Positions 1 through 6,976 of a DNA stretch of 21,377 nucleotides are shown one piece after another (within the stretch, counting starts at the first letter, position 1; every line of letters starts with the position of its first letter). The position numbers and the translations under genes were made by a program. Origin of the DNA: an uncultured Chloracidobacterium sp. (GTDB lineage Bacteria; Acidobacteriota; Blastocatellia; Pyrinomonadales; Pyrinomonadaceae); contig CALDGX010000075.1 of assembly GCA_937941715.1 (NCBI GenBank), positions 1 through 21,377 of the forward strand, in the 5' to 3' direction. Under the pieces are notes generated by a model. That model made no database searches. It was given only the letters and a program-made list of their open reading frames with translations, and was not told where the DNA came from.

Positions 1-2
1 CG

Positions 3-290
3 TTCGCCGGTCAGGCGTTCTTCAATGTCAATCCGGGTCAGACCGGCAACATTGGACGAGCGATCGTCAACGGTCCGAAGTACTTTAACATCAACGCCGC
101 ATTGTTGAAGAACATCCGATTCACCGAATCGATCCGTGTTCAGCTTCGTGCGGAGGCATTCAACGTTCTGAACAACGTGAACTTCGTTCAAAACACGACG
201 CTGCCGAACATCAACAGCACGTCGTTTGGACAGATCACGGGCGAGTACGGTCCCCGTACTATGCAGTTTGCAGCACGCTTTGAATTCTAA
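3..290 (+). CDS. TonB-dependent receptor, Oar-like, C-terminal fragment (5' end outside window)
   Basis: The frame is open from the left edge and ends at TAA 288-290, giving 95 visible residues. They read like the last strands of an outer-membrane beta-barrel: 'KYFNINAALLKNI', 'QLRAEAFNVLNNVNF' and the terminal aromatic 'ARFEF', whose final Phe is the usual BAM recognition residue. The 'RAEAFNVLNNVNF' block is typical of the very large carboxypeptidase-regulatory-domain/TonB receptors (Oar-like) abundant in Acidobacteriota. The substrate cannot be inferred because plug and N-terminal domains lie outside. An ATG at 102 exists but is internal, since homologous sequence continues upstream of it. 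A terminator follows 24 bases after the stop. Confidence 0.85.
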   Translation, partial: FAGQAFFNVNPGQTGNIGRAIVNGPKYFNINAALLKNIRFTESIRVQLRAEAFNVLNNVNFVQNTTLPNINSTSFGQITGEYGPRTMQFAARFEF

Positions 291-314
291 TCTGGGCTTT
301 TAGCCAATTTTGCA

Positions 315-350
315 GTCTGCCGGGTTTCGGTCCGGCAGACTTTTTTATTT
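315..350 (+). terminator. Intrinsic terminator after the receptor gene
   Basis: A perfect 9-bp stem, GTCTGCCGG (315-323) with CCGGCAGAC (332-340), closes an 8-base loop and is followed directly by six T's and then ATTT (341-350). This is a textbook Rho-independent terminator on the plus strand. It separates the receptor from the operon beginning at 402. Confidence 0.9.
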
Positions 351-354
351 GCTT

Positions 355-385
355 TTAGCACGGCCGCAGATAATTTGGTTATACT
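355..385 (+). promoter_or_regulatory. Candidate promoter of the MoxR/DUF4129 operon
   Basis: A TATACT element (380-385) lies 16 bases before the ATG at 402. The only -35-like hexamer is TTAGCA (355-360), matching the consensus at 4 of 6 positions with a long 19-base spacer. It lies just downstream of the terminator, where an operon promoter is needed, but the match is weak and the implied leader is very short. Confidence 0.3.
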
Positions 386-401
386 CTAGTGACCGAAAAG
401 T

Positions 402-1508
402 ATGGCGACCTCTCAACCATCAGCCGAAGGCCATCTATCGCTGACCCCGATGGGAGCAGGTGATCTGATCGACCGTGCCGTTCGATTTTACCGGAAAAAC
501 TTTGGCACCTTCGTGGCCATCGCCACACCGCCGGTCCTCGCCGGGGCACTGTTTTCAGTCGCGTGGACGCTGATCGGGCGAGGGGTCTTTTCGCCGGCGA
601 CGTCGGCCGGAGCGGACGACCGTTTTTCATATTACCTCTTTACATGGTTCGGTAATGGCGTGATCTGGCTGGTCGAAACGATCGCCACACTTGTCGTCAT
701 GGGAGGGGCGTCGCGAAACTTCGTCCGGCACCTTCTGTTCGGCGAGCCGATATCGTTCAAGGAAACCTATCGCAATACGGCCGGTCGTTTTGCCGGGCTG
801 CTGGCCGCATCGACGGCGATCACGATCTCGCTGGGCACGATCGGGTTCATACTTTTTTATTTCGGGCTGATCATTACGACGCTTTCGTTGCTGATCGTCG
901 TGTCGCTGCTGGCGTCGATCCCGCTCGTCGCTACCATCATTTCGGTCGTAGTGGCCGTGTCGCTGGCGTACCTTACGCTCTGGCTTTTCTTTTTGATAGC
1001 GTCGCGATTCGCTTATGTGCCGCAGGTTATGCTGGTCGAGGGGCAAGGCATATTTTCGGCCGTTGGCCGCAGTGCGACTCTCGCCGGCGGCAGCGTTAAG
1101 CGGCTGATGGCGCTGTTTGTCTTTTCGACGGTCGCGGCGTACTCAGCTCTCGCCATCCTCTATGTCCCGCTGGCATGGTACGCGTGGAGCGTCGGCGTCG
1201 AACTGATGACCTTTGACGCAGAGCTGATACCGGCGTGGTATGAGATCGCATATAACATGATCTGGCAGATCAGTTTTATACTTCTGTCGCCCGTTTGGAC
1301 AGCCGGATTGTGCCTGCTCTACGTCGATGAACGTGTCCGCTCCGAGGGGTATGATATCGAACTTATGGCGGCCCGCCGCCTGGGCGAGATACCGGCGGTT
1401 CCGCGAACATATTCCAATCCGCTGCAGCCCGCCATCGGTACGGCCGGCGTTGCGGCAAACACGGTGCCGTCACGGAAAAGTGGTTCGATGTTGGGCCTTG
1501 ATCAATGA
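402..1508 (+). CDS. Polytopic membrane protein, glycerophosphoryl-diester-phosphodiesterase membrane-domain-like
   Basis: The protein has 368 residues. An N-terminal segment 'MGAGDLIDRAVRFYRKNFGTF' leads into about six hydrophobic helices, and the block ends in 'LLYVDERVRSEGYDIELMA' (about residues 305-325). That ending is a signature of membrane proteins annotated as glycerophosphoryl diester phosphodiesterase membrane domain. No phosphodiesterase catalytic domain is present, so enzymatic activity should not be assumed. The C-terminal 40 residues look disordered and cytoplasmic. The gene is first in the operon; its stop at 1506-1508 is followed one base later by the DUF4129 start. Proteins of this type often accompany DUF4129 genes, which suggests a membrane scaffold role (inference). 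The ribosome-binding site is weak (GAAAAG just before the ATG). Confidence 0.75.
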   Translation: MATSQPSAEGHLSLTPMGAGDLIDRAVRFYRKNFGTFVAIATPPVLAGALFSVAWTLIGRGVFSPATSAGADDRFSYYLFTWFGNGVIWLVETIATLVVMGGASRNFVRHLLFGEPISFKETYRNTAGRFAGLLAASTAITISLGTIGFILFYFGLIITTLSLLIVVSLLASIPLVATIISVVVAVSLAYLTLWLFFLIASRFAYVPQVMLVEGQGIFSAVGRSATLAGGSVKRLMALFVFSTVAAYSALAILYVPLAWYAWSVGVELMTFDAELIPAWYEIAYNMIWQISFILLSPVWTAGLCLLYVDERVRSEGYDIELMAARRLGEIPAVPRTYSNPLQPAIGTAGVAANTVPSRKSGSMLGLDQ

Positions 1509-1509
1509 G

Positions 1510-2574
1510 ATGAATCTGTCGACCGGACCATTCACACCTGCAAGATATGCCGTCCCGGCGGCGTTGCTGGCTGTTCTGATACTGGCCGCGGCGGCGGTCG
1601 GCGCTTCGCTTAGTGATTACGGAGCGCGTGTCGCGAAAGCCCGCGAAGCGTTGTCGTCCCTTCACTCGATCGATCATACCGACCCCGAATTCAGCGGGTT
1701 CGTGATTGAAAGCATCAGATCGGTACGGCGGTCAGTCCCGCGAAGCGAATCGATCGACATGACCCAAGGCGTCGTCGAGACCAACAATGCATGGCTGCAC
1801 GATGAACTCGATCGATACGAGAACGAGCCGAATATCGGAAATCGCGATATCATCGCTCAGAGTATTATCGAGCGGCTGCTCGGTATCGAGGCCGGCATCG
1901 CCGAACTTAACGCGGCCGCCGCCGGAGCGGCGACAAAGGACGCCGATAAGCAGAAATTAGCCGAGATCCTCAGGCGCCCGGAATATCAAAAACCCGCCGA
2001 CGAAGGTGAGAGCCTGTTTCAGAAATGGCGGCGCGAGTTTCTCGAATGGTTGGCAAAGATGTTTCCGAGGGTCTCGATCGAGCCGTCTGAGTCGGCGGGT
2101 GCGGGTTCGTTTTCGACCGTTCTCCAGATACTGCTTTACACTCTCTTGGCGTTAGGATTGGGCTATTTACTCTTTCGCTTTCTACCGTTCTTTTCGACGC
2201 GTTTTGGCGGGAAAAAGGGCAAGTCCGACGGTGACCGCATAATTCTCGGCGAACGTGTCGCGGCCGATCAGACCGCCGCTGACCTCTTCGCCGAAGCCGA
2301 GAGATTTGCTGTCGCCGGCGAACTTCGTCTGGCAATTCGCAAGGGCTACGTAGCGCTTTTGTGTGAACTGGCCGATCGCAAGGTGATCGGGCTCGCCCGC
2401 CACAAGACCAACCGCGATTATCTGATCGATATTCGCAAAAAGACCGATCTTTTCGAGAGTATGCGGCTGCTCACCCTGAGCTTTGAGCGGCACTGGTACG
2501 GAGCGCAGACGGCCGAGCGGCAGGAGTGGGAAGACTTTCGCGAGCGTTACAAGAAAATGACGGGCCGCGTTTAG
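1510..2574 (+). CDS. DUF4129 domain membrane protein
   Basis: I place the start at ATG 1510 (354 residues), one base after the upstream stop. The longer open frame would overlap the upstream gene by 180 bases and adds an Arg/Pro-rich stretch unlike protein. TM1 is about residues 13-33, followed by a roughly 170-residue, mostly helical, charged extracytoplasmic region and TM2 at about 203-228. The cytoplasmic C-terminal DUF4129 domain (255-350) carries the family pattern: 'AVAGELRLAIRKGYVALL', 'HKTNRDYL' and 'SFERHWYG'. DUF4129 proteins are membrane partners encoded with MoxR ATPases and transglutaminase-like or DUF58 proteins. The biochemical role is not established. Translational coupling to both neighbours is likely (next start 9 bases after the stop). 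Confidence 0.87.
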   Translation: MNLSTGPFTPARYAVPAALLAVLILAAAAVGASLSDYGARVAKAREALSSLHSIDHTDPEFSGFVIESIRSVRRSVPRSESIDMTQGVVETNNAWLHDELDRYENEPNIGNRDIIAQSIIERLLGIEAGIAELNAAAAGAATKDADKQKLAEILRRPEYQKPADEGESLFQKWRREFLEWLAKMFPRVSIEPSESAGAGSFSTVLQILLYTLLALGLGYLLFRFLPFFSTRFGGKKGKSDGDRIILGERVAADQTAADLFAEAERFAVAGELRLAIRKGYVALLCELADRKVIGLARHKTNRDYLIDIRKKTDLFESMRLLTLSFERHWYGAQTAERQEWEDFRERYKKMTGRV

Positions 2575-2583
2575 ACGATACGG

Positions 2584-3963
2584 GTGAAACAGAAACTTTT
2601 CATTATTATTGCCTTTGTTCTGACCGCTGCGGCGCTCGTCGGGCTCAATGCCGCGTCGTACACCCAACAGCCGCAGAAGGCCGAAAATGAGGCGGCGCCG
2701 AACCGATCTACCTTTAATCCAGGCCCGACCGGTACACAGGCTTTTTACACGCTCTTGACCGAGACCGGGCGCAAGGCGGTACGCTGGCAGGAGCCGGCCG
2801 ACAATCTTGTGGCCCGCAAGCGCGATGTGCCCGCGACGTTTGTCATCATCGGGCCGGTACGGCGGGAATTTACCGAGCAGGAGGTGAGCGGGCTTTTGCG
2901 TTGGGTTTCGTCGGGCGGGCGGTTGGTCTTGATCGACCGTGAGCCGATCGAAAAGCTCGCGGTAACCAGCACCGATTGGAAGGTCGACGTCGCGCCGCAG
3001 AACCTGCTTACGATCTTCGACACGGATCCGTCTGACCAGGCCGCGATGACAAGATCGATGGCCGCCGCCAAACCGGCCCAGCCGAGCGTTTTTACGAATG
3101 GCGTCAATGCCGTTCAGTTTTCGCAGTTTGCGAGCGCGATCAAGATCGAATCGATGTCGGTCGCGGCCAAAAAACCGCCAGGCGTTTCACCTCCGGCTCG
3201 AACGAAGCCGCAGCCCGCGTATTCGCCTGATACGGACGGAGACTCACAGGACGAATACACGGACGAATCGCCGTCGGAGCCGGGGCCGGTCATCCAGATG
3301 TCAGCCGGCGGGAGAAATGTGCTGGTCGAATTGCCGTATGGCGCCGGAAAGATCATCGTCCTTTCTGACCCTTACATCGTCGCCAACGGCGGGATCGGCA
3401 TCGCGGATAACGCGAAACTTGCGATCAACCTTGCCGAAAGCGGCGGCGGCCCGATCGCGATCGACGAGTATCACCATGGATACGGTGCAAACAACAATCG
3501 CCTTTTGGAGTTTTTTGCGGGAACACCCGTCGTTGCGATATTTTTCCAGTGCCTGGTCCTGGCCGGCGTGATCTTTTATTCACGAAGCCGGCGATTTGGC
3601 CGTCCGGTGCCGTACGCGGAGCCTGACCGGCTATCAAAACTCGAATATGTCGGTGCGATGGCCGAACTTCAGCGTCGGACGAGGGCATTGGACCTGGCCC
3701 TCGAGAATATTTACGGTGACTTTCGACGGCGGGCGGGCAAGCTGTTCGGATTGGACATTCACTCGGTATCCCGCGGTGAGTTGGCGGCGGCGATCGCCGA
3801 AAGGACATCGCTCGACCGGGCCGATATCGAAAAGCTCCTGAACAAATGCGAGGATATCGCCGCCGGCGAACGGACGAACGATCGCGAGGTCCTGGATTGT
3901 GTCCGTTCGATCCGCAGGATCGAACACCGTCTGGGCCTGCGCAAGGAGCGGACTGAGAACTGA
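2584..3963 (+). CDS. DUF4350 domain membrane protein
   Basis: The start is GTG 2584, nine bases after the DUF4129 stop, giving 459 residues. An N-terminal membrane anchor (residues 4-24) precedes an extracytoplasmic domain of the GATase-like/DUF4350 type: 'STFNPGPTGTQAFYTLLTETG', 'ATFVIIGPVRREFTEQEVSGLLRWVSSGGRLVLID' in pieces, then 'PYGAGKIIVLSDP' and the typical 'DEYHHGYG'. A low-complexity Pro/Asp/Ser linker (about 195-235) interrupts the domain. A second membrane helix (about 308-333) leads to a cytoplasmic helical tail beginning 'SKLEYVGAMAELQRRTRA'. DUF4350 genes normally sit between DUF4129 and MoxR, as here. The stop overlaps the next ATG by one base (TGATG), implying coupling. Confidence 0.85.
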   Translation: MKQKLFIIIAFVLTAAALVGLNAASYTQQPQKAENEAAPNRSTFNPGPTGTQAFYTLLTETGRKAVRWQEPADNLVARKRDVPATFVIIGPVRREFTEQEVSGLLRWVSSGGRLVLIDREPIEKLAVTSTDWKVDVAPQNLLTIFDTDPSDQAAMTRSMAAAKPAQPSVFTNGVNAVQFSQFASAIKIESMSVAAKKPPGVSPPARTKPQPAYSPDTDGDSQDEYTDESPSEPGPVIQMSAGGRNVLVELPYGAGKIIVLSDPYIVANGGIGIADNAKLAINLAESGGGPIAIDEYHHGYGANNNRLLEFFAGTPVVAIFFQCLVLAGVIFYSRSRRFGRPVPYAEPDRLSKLEYVGAMAELQRRTRALDLALENIYGDFRRRAGKLFGLDIHSVSRGELAAAIAERTSLDRADIEKLLNKCEDIAAGERTNDREVLDCVRSIRRIEHRLGLRKERTEN

Positions 3964-4715
3964 TGCCGTTCACCGACCTGATATTGCTCGCTGTAATTTA
4001 CCTATTGACCAGTGCGGTCGGCGTGGTCACGGGCAGCAACTCGCTGATCGCGGTGCCGGCGATGTTTCAGTTTGGAGTGCCGGCCAGAGTCGCGGTCGCA
4101 ACCAATATGTTTGCTCTCGTATTTATGTCCGTCGGCGGCACGATACCGTTTCTTAGGAACCGAACGATCGATGTCAAACGGATATCGCCGCTGCTCGTGA
4201 TCACGCTGGCAAGTTCGGCTCTCGGGGCGTTGCTCGTCGGGTACATCACTGATCAGGGACTGAAGCTGATCGTTTCGGCAGCGATGATCGCCGTTTCGAT
4301 ATTCATCCTCGTAAAGCGGGATTCGGGTGTCGAAGCGCAGGCAGCGGTGTCAGATCGGTCGCTGGCCGTGTCGTTCATATTGACGTTCATTCTCGGGGTT
4401 TACGGCGGACTCTTCAGCGGAGGTTATGTGACGATCCTGACCGCGGTGCTTGTGGCGTTTTTCGGGATGACGATGTCGCAGTCGGTCGCCGCGACAAAGT
4501 TAATAAACGTCGTTTCTTCAACGATTGCCACCGCTGTGTTTATGTGGCAAGGTTTAGTGGATTACAAACTCGGGATCATACTCGGCGTGACGATGTTCGT
4601 CGGAGCATATGTCGGGGCACACTACGCTACAAAACTAAGCGATGTTTGGCTCAAACGTATCTTTTTGATCACCGTATTGCTGTTAGCGATCAAGACCCTT
4701 TACGATTATTTTTGA
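3963..4715 (+). CDS. TSUP-family (TauE/SafE-like) membrane permease
   Basis: The protein has 250 residues and about eight hydrophobic helices in two similar halves. Family-typical turns are visible: 'VGVVTGSNSLIAVPAMFQFGVP' near the N-terminus, 'RVAVATNMFALVFMSVGG', and in the second half 'GVYGGLFSGGYVTILTAVL' followed by 'SVAATKLINVVSS'. The repeated G-x-x-G-G/S-N/G-S-x-x-x-x-P pattern and the 'A(T/A)xxxN' motif after it define the sulfite exporter TauE/SafE fold. Members move sulfur oxyanions or organosulfonates; the substrate here is unknown. It starts inside the DUF4350 stop codon and ends 8 bases before the MoxR start, so it is embedded in this operon, which is not the usual place for a TSUP gene. 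Confidence 0.88.
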   Translation: MPFTDLILLAVIYLLTSAVGVVTGSNSLIAVPAMFQFGVPARVAVATNMFALVFMSVGGTIPFLRNRTIDVKRISPLLVITLASSALGALLVGYITDQGLKLIVSAAMIAVSIFILVKRDSGVEAQAAVSDRSLAVSFILTFILGVYGGLFSGGYVTILTAVLVAFFGMTMSQSVAATKLINVVSSTIATAVFMWQGLVDYKLGIILGVTMFVGAYVGAHYATKLSDVWLKRIFLITVLLLAIKTLYDYF

Positions 4716-4723
4716 CTTTTACG

Positions 4724-5677
4724 ATGCTTAATTACACACCGTCAACCGTTGCCCACATTGTCAGCGAATTACGTAAAACGATCGTCGGCCAGGACGACGT
4801 CATCGAGCAGATCCTGGTGGCATTTCTCGCTGAGGGCCACGCGCTGATCGAGGGCGTTCCGGGAACCGCGAAAACACTCATTATCAAGACGCTGGCCGCG
4901 GCGGTCGGTGCCGGGTATTCGCGTATCCAGTTCACTCCGGACCTGATGCCGTCGGACATTACGGGAACCAACGTCTTTAATATGCAGACGTCGGAATTTA
5001 CCCTAAGGCAGGGGCCGATCTTTACGGACATCCTGCTAGCTGACGAGATCAACCGGACACCGCCGAAAACGCAAGCCGCACTGCTCGAGGCGATGGAAGA
5101 ACGGCAGACGACGATCGACGGCGACCGGCATCAGCTGTCGCCGATCTTCACTGTTCTCGCGACTGAGAATCCCATTGAATACGAAGGGACGTACCCGCTC
5201 CCTGAAGCTCAACTGGATCGGTTTTTGCTCAAGATCCTGATCGATTATCCCGAACACGCTGAAGAATCCGAGATAGTCGCGCGCTGGGATGCCGGTTTTA
5301 ACTCCAGGCACTTCGAGCGAATGGATATCACGCCGCTCAGCGATCCGTCGGCCCTGCAGCAGTGCCGGATGGAGGTGCGAAATATGCGCACAGAACCCAG
5401 TGTGCAGAAGTATATCGTCGAGATCGTCCGCAAGACTCGAAATCACGGCTCGATACTTTACGGAGCCAGTCCCCGAGCGTCGATCGCCCTGCTGTTGTGT
5501 TCTAAAGCGTTGGCGGCGATTCGCGGCCGCGATTTTGCGACGCCCGATGACGTCCGCGACGTCGCCCTACCCGTTTTACGTCACAGGTTGGCGTTGCGGG
5601 CGGAGGCCGAATTGGACGGTTCGTCCGCCGACGTCGTGATCGCGGATATCATTAGAACGATCGAAGTACCCAGATGA
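4724..5677 (+). CDS. MoxR-family AAA+ ATPase
   Basis: I use ATG 4724 (317 residues). The longer open frame runs 180 bases into the TSUP gene with non-homologous sequence. MoxR landmarks are all present: 'IVGQDDVIEQILVAFLAEGHALIEG', Walker A GVPGTAKT (44-51), 'RIQFTPDLMPSDITGT', Walker B ILLADE (103-108) with 'INRTPPKTQAALLEAMEE', sensor-1 'ATENP' (147-151) and 'PLPEAQLDRF'. A C-terminal lid ('GASPRASIALL', 'DVRDVALPVLRHR') completes the fold. The length is normal for the family. MoxR ATPases act as chaperones that assemble or activate partner complexes, often with DUF58/VWA partners. Here the co-encoded candidates are the DUF4129, DUF4350 and membrane proteins upstream. The ankyrin gene starts one base after its stop. 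Confidence 0.94.
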   Translation: MLNYTPSTVAHIVSELRKTIVGQDDVIEQILVAFLAEGHALIEGVPGTAKTLIIKTLAAAVGAGYSRIQFTPDLMPSDITGTNVFNMQTSEFTLRQGPIFTDILLADEINRTPPKTQAALLEAMEERQTTIDGDRHQLSPIFTVLATENPIEYEGTYPLPEAQLDRFLLKILIDYPEHAEESEIVARWDAGFNSRHFERMDITPLSDPSALQQCRMEVRNMRTEPSVQKYIVEIVRKTRNHGSILYGASPRASIALLLCSKALAAIRGRDFATPDDVRDVALPVLRHRLALRAEAELDGSSADVVIADIIRTIEVPR

Positions 5678-5678
5678 C

Positions 5679-6974
5679 ATGATCAAGGCGAGGCCGTACC
5701 TTTCAGCGCTGATAGCGTGTTTGCTGGCGGCGGCAGGCGCCTTTGCCGGCGTAAAAGTACCCGACTGGATCCTCCGTGAAAAGTTTGTCCGAGCCTGCGC
5801 CGATGGCGATACCGCAACGGTTAAAAAGCTGTTGGACGAAGGCGTCGCTGCCGACAGCCGGGACCTGTTCGGGCAGCCGGCGATATTCAGAGCCGTCGGT
5901 TGGAGAGCCGATTACGATCAGCAGGTCGAGATCCTCAGGCTGCTGTTGGCGGCGGGCGTCGATATCAACACCCGCAATGAATTTGGCAGTACCCCGATAT
6001 TCATAACCGCCGGAAACCACTACCGGCCGTCGCCTCCGCACCTTTTCCTGCTTTCACGCGGTGCTGATCGTGACGTCAAGGACAATTGGGGGCTCGTGTT
6101 CGAGCAGCGTCCCGAGTATTCGCTTTTTGTAAAGCCGAAGCCCGACGAAGAGGCATGGCGGCTATTGCTGGAGGGTGACCTCGGCCAATTGGACGAAGAA
6201 CAGGCAAAATTGCCCCGTCATTCCAATTCGGCGACATTCGGAATGGCGATGGCGTATTACGACGTGGATCTGCGGGTGCCGGACGGGTTAATAGACGAGT
6301 TTGAAGTTGATTCCAACGGCGATACGCTGCTTTTTTACAAGGCAAGCAGGCTGCGATTCGGCGCGAACGAATTTGATACCCCGAATCCGCGTCTCGCGAA
6401 CGTGCAGAATAAGGCCGGCGAGACCGCTCTGATCCGGGCCGCGATGTTCGACAATGACCTGTATATCCTCAAGTTGATCGGAATGGGAGCGGATCCGAAC
6501 ATTCGCGATAAGGCTGGCCACACCGCGCTGTGGTACACGGCCAAATATGATCATTTTATGTCGACCCTCAACCTCCTCGGAACTGCGGACGCAGGGATCG
6601 CCGAGGCGGACGGGACGACTCCGCTGATACTCGCCGCCAAACTCGGGAACCTTAGGTCGGTGATGGCATTTGCGACTGCAAAACAGATATCAAAAACACC
6701 GGCACCGCAGTCAAAGCTGCCCAAATATTACCAAAACGCCACCCAGGCTATTCTGGCGAGAATGCGTTCGATCGATCCCGACATACCGGACTCACGCGGC
6801 CGAACGGCACTGATGTACGCCGCCGAGGCCGGCCACGCCGACATCGTGAAGGCACTGCTAATAATGGGCAGCACGCGATCAAAACGCGATCGTGAAGGCA
6901 AGTCTGCTGCTGACCTTGCCCGTGCAGCAGGCAAGCGCGACATACTCAAACTGCTGACGGTCAGATCCCGCTGA
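5679..6974 (+). CDS. Exported ankyrin-repeat protein
   Basis: The protein has 431 residues, starting at ATG 5679 one base after the MoxR stop. A Sec signal peptide is visible (positive 'MIKARPYL', hydrophobic core, AFA-G cleavage near residue 23), so the protein should be periplasmic or otherwise exported. Ankyrin repeats occur in two blocks: about residues 31-130 ('ACADGDTATVKKLLDEGV', 'QVEILRLLLAAGVDINTRNEFG') and about 240-428 ('GETALIRAAMFDNDLYILKLI', 'GHTALWYTAKYDHFMSTLNLL', 'GRTALMYAAEAGHADIVKALL'). The intervening 100 residues are not obviously repeats. Ankyrin arrays bind proteins; the partner is unknown. The operon position next to MoxR suggests it interacts with the membrane complex. 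It ends two bases before the convergent kinase gene. Confidence 0.88.
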   Translation: MIKARPYLSALIACLLAAAGAFAGVKVPDWILREKFVRACADGDTATVKKLLDEGVAADSRDLFGQPAIFRAVGWRADYDQQVEILRLLLAAGVDINTRNEFGSTPIFITAGNHYRPSPPHLFLLSRGADRDVKDNWGLVFEQRPEYSLFVKPKPDEEAWRLLLEGDLGQLDEEQAKLPRHSNSATFGMAMAYYDVDLRVPDGLIDEFEVDSNGDTLLFYKASRLRFGANEFDTPNPRLANVQNKAGETALIRAAMFDNDLYILKLIGMGADPNIRDKAGHTALWYTAKYDHFMSTLNLLGTADAGIAEADGTTPLILAAKLGNLRSVMAFATAKQISKTPAPQSKLPKYYQNATQAILARMRSIDPDIPDSRGRTALMYAAEAGHADIVKALLIMGSTRSKRDREGKSAADLARAAGKRDILKLLTVRSR

Positions 6975-6976
6975 TC

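Noticed and set aside
1327..1509. Longer N-terminus for the DUF4129 protein
   Set aside because: It would overlap the upstream gene by 180 bases and encodes Arg/Pro-rich sequence; the ATG at 1510 directly precedes a typical membrane anchor.
3425..3973. 182-codon minus-strand ORF
   Set aside because: Antisense to DUF4350; Arg/Pro-rich translation without family resemblance.
4544..4723. Longer N-terminus for MoxR
   Set aside because: It overlaps the TSUP gene, and the extra residues do not resemble the family; the ATG at 4724 gives the standard length.
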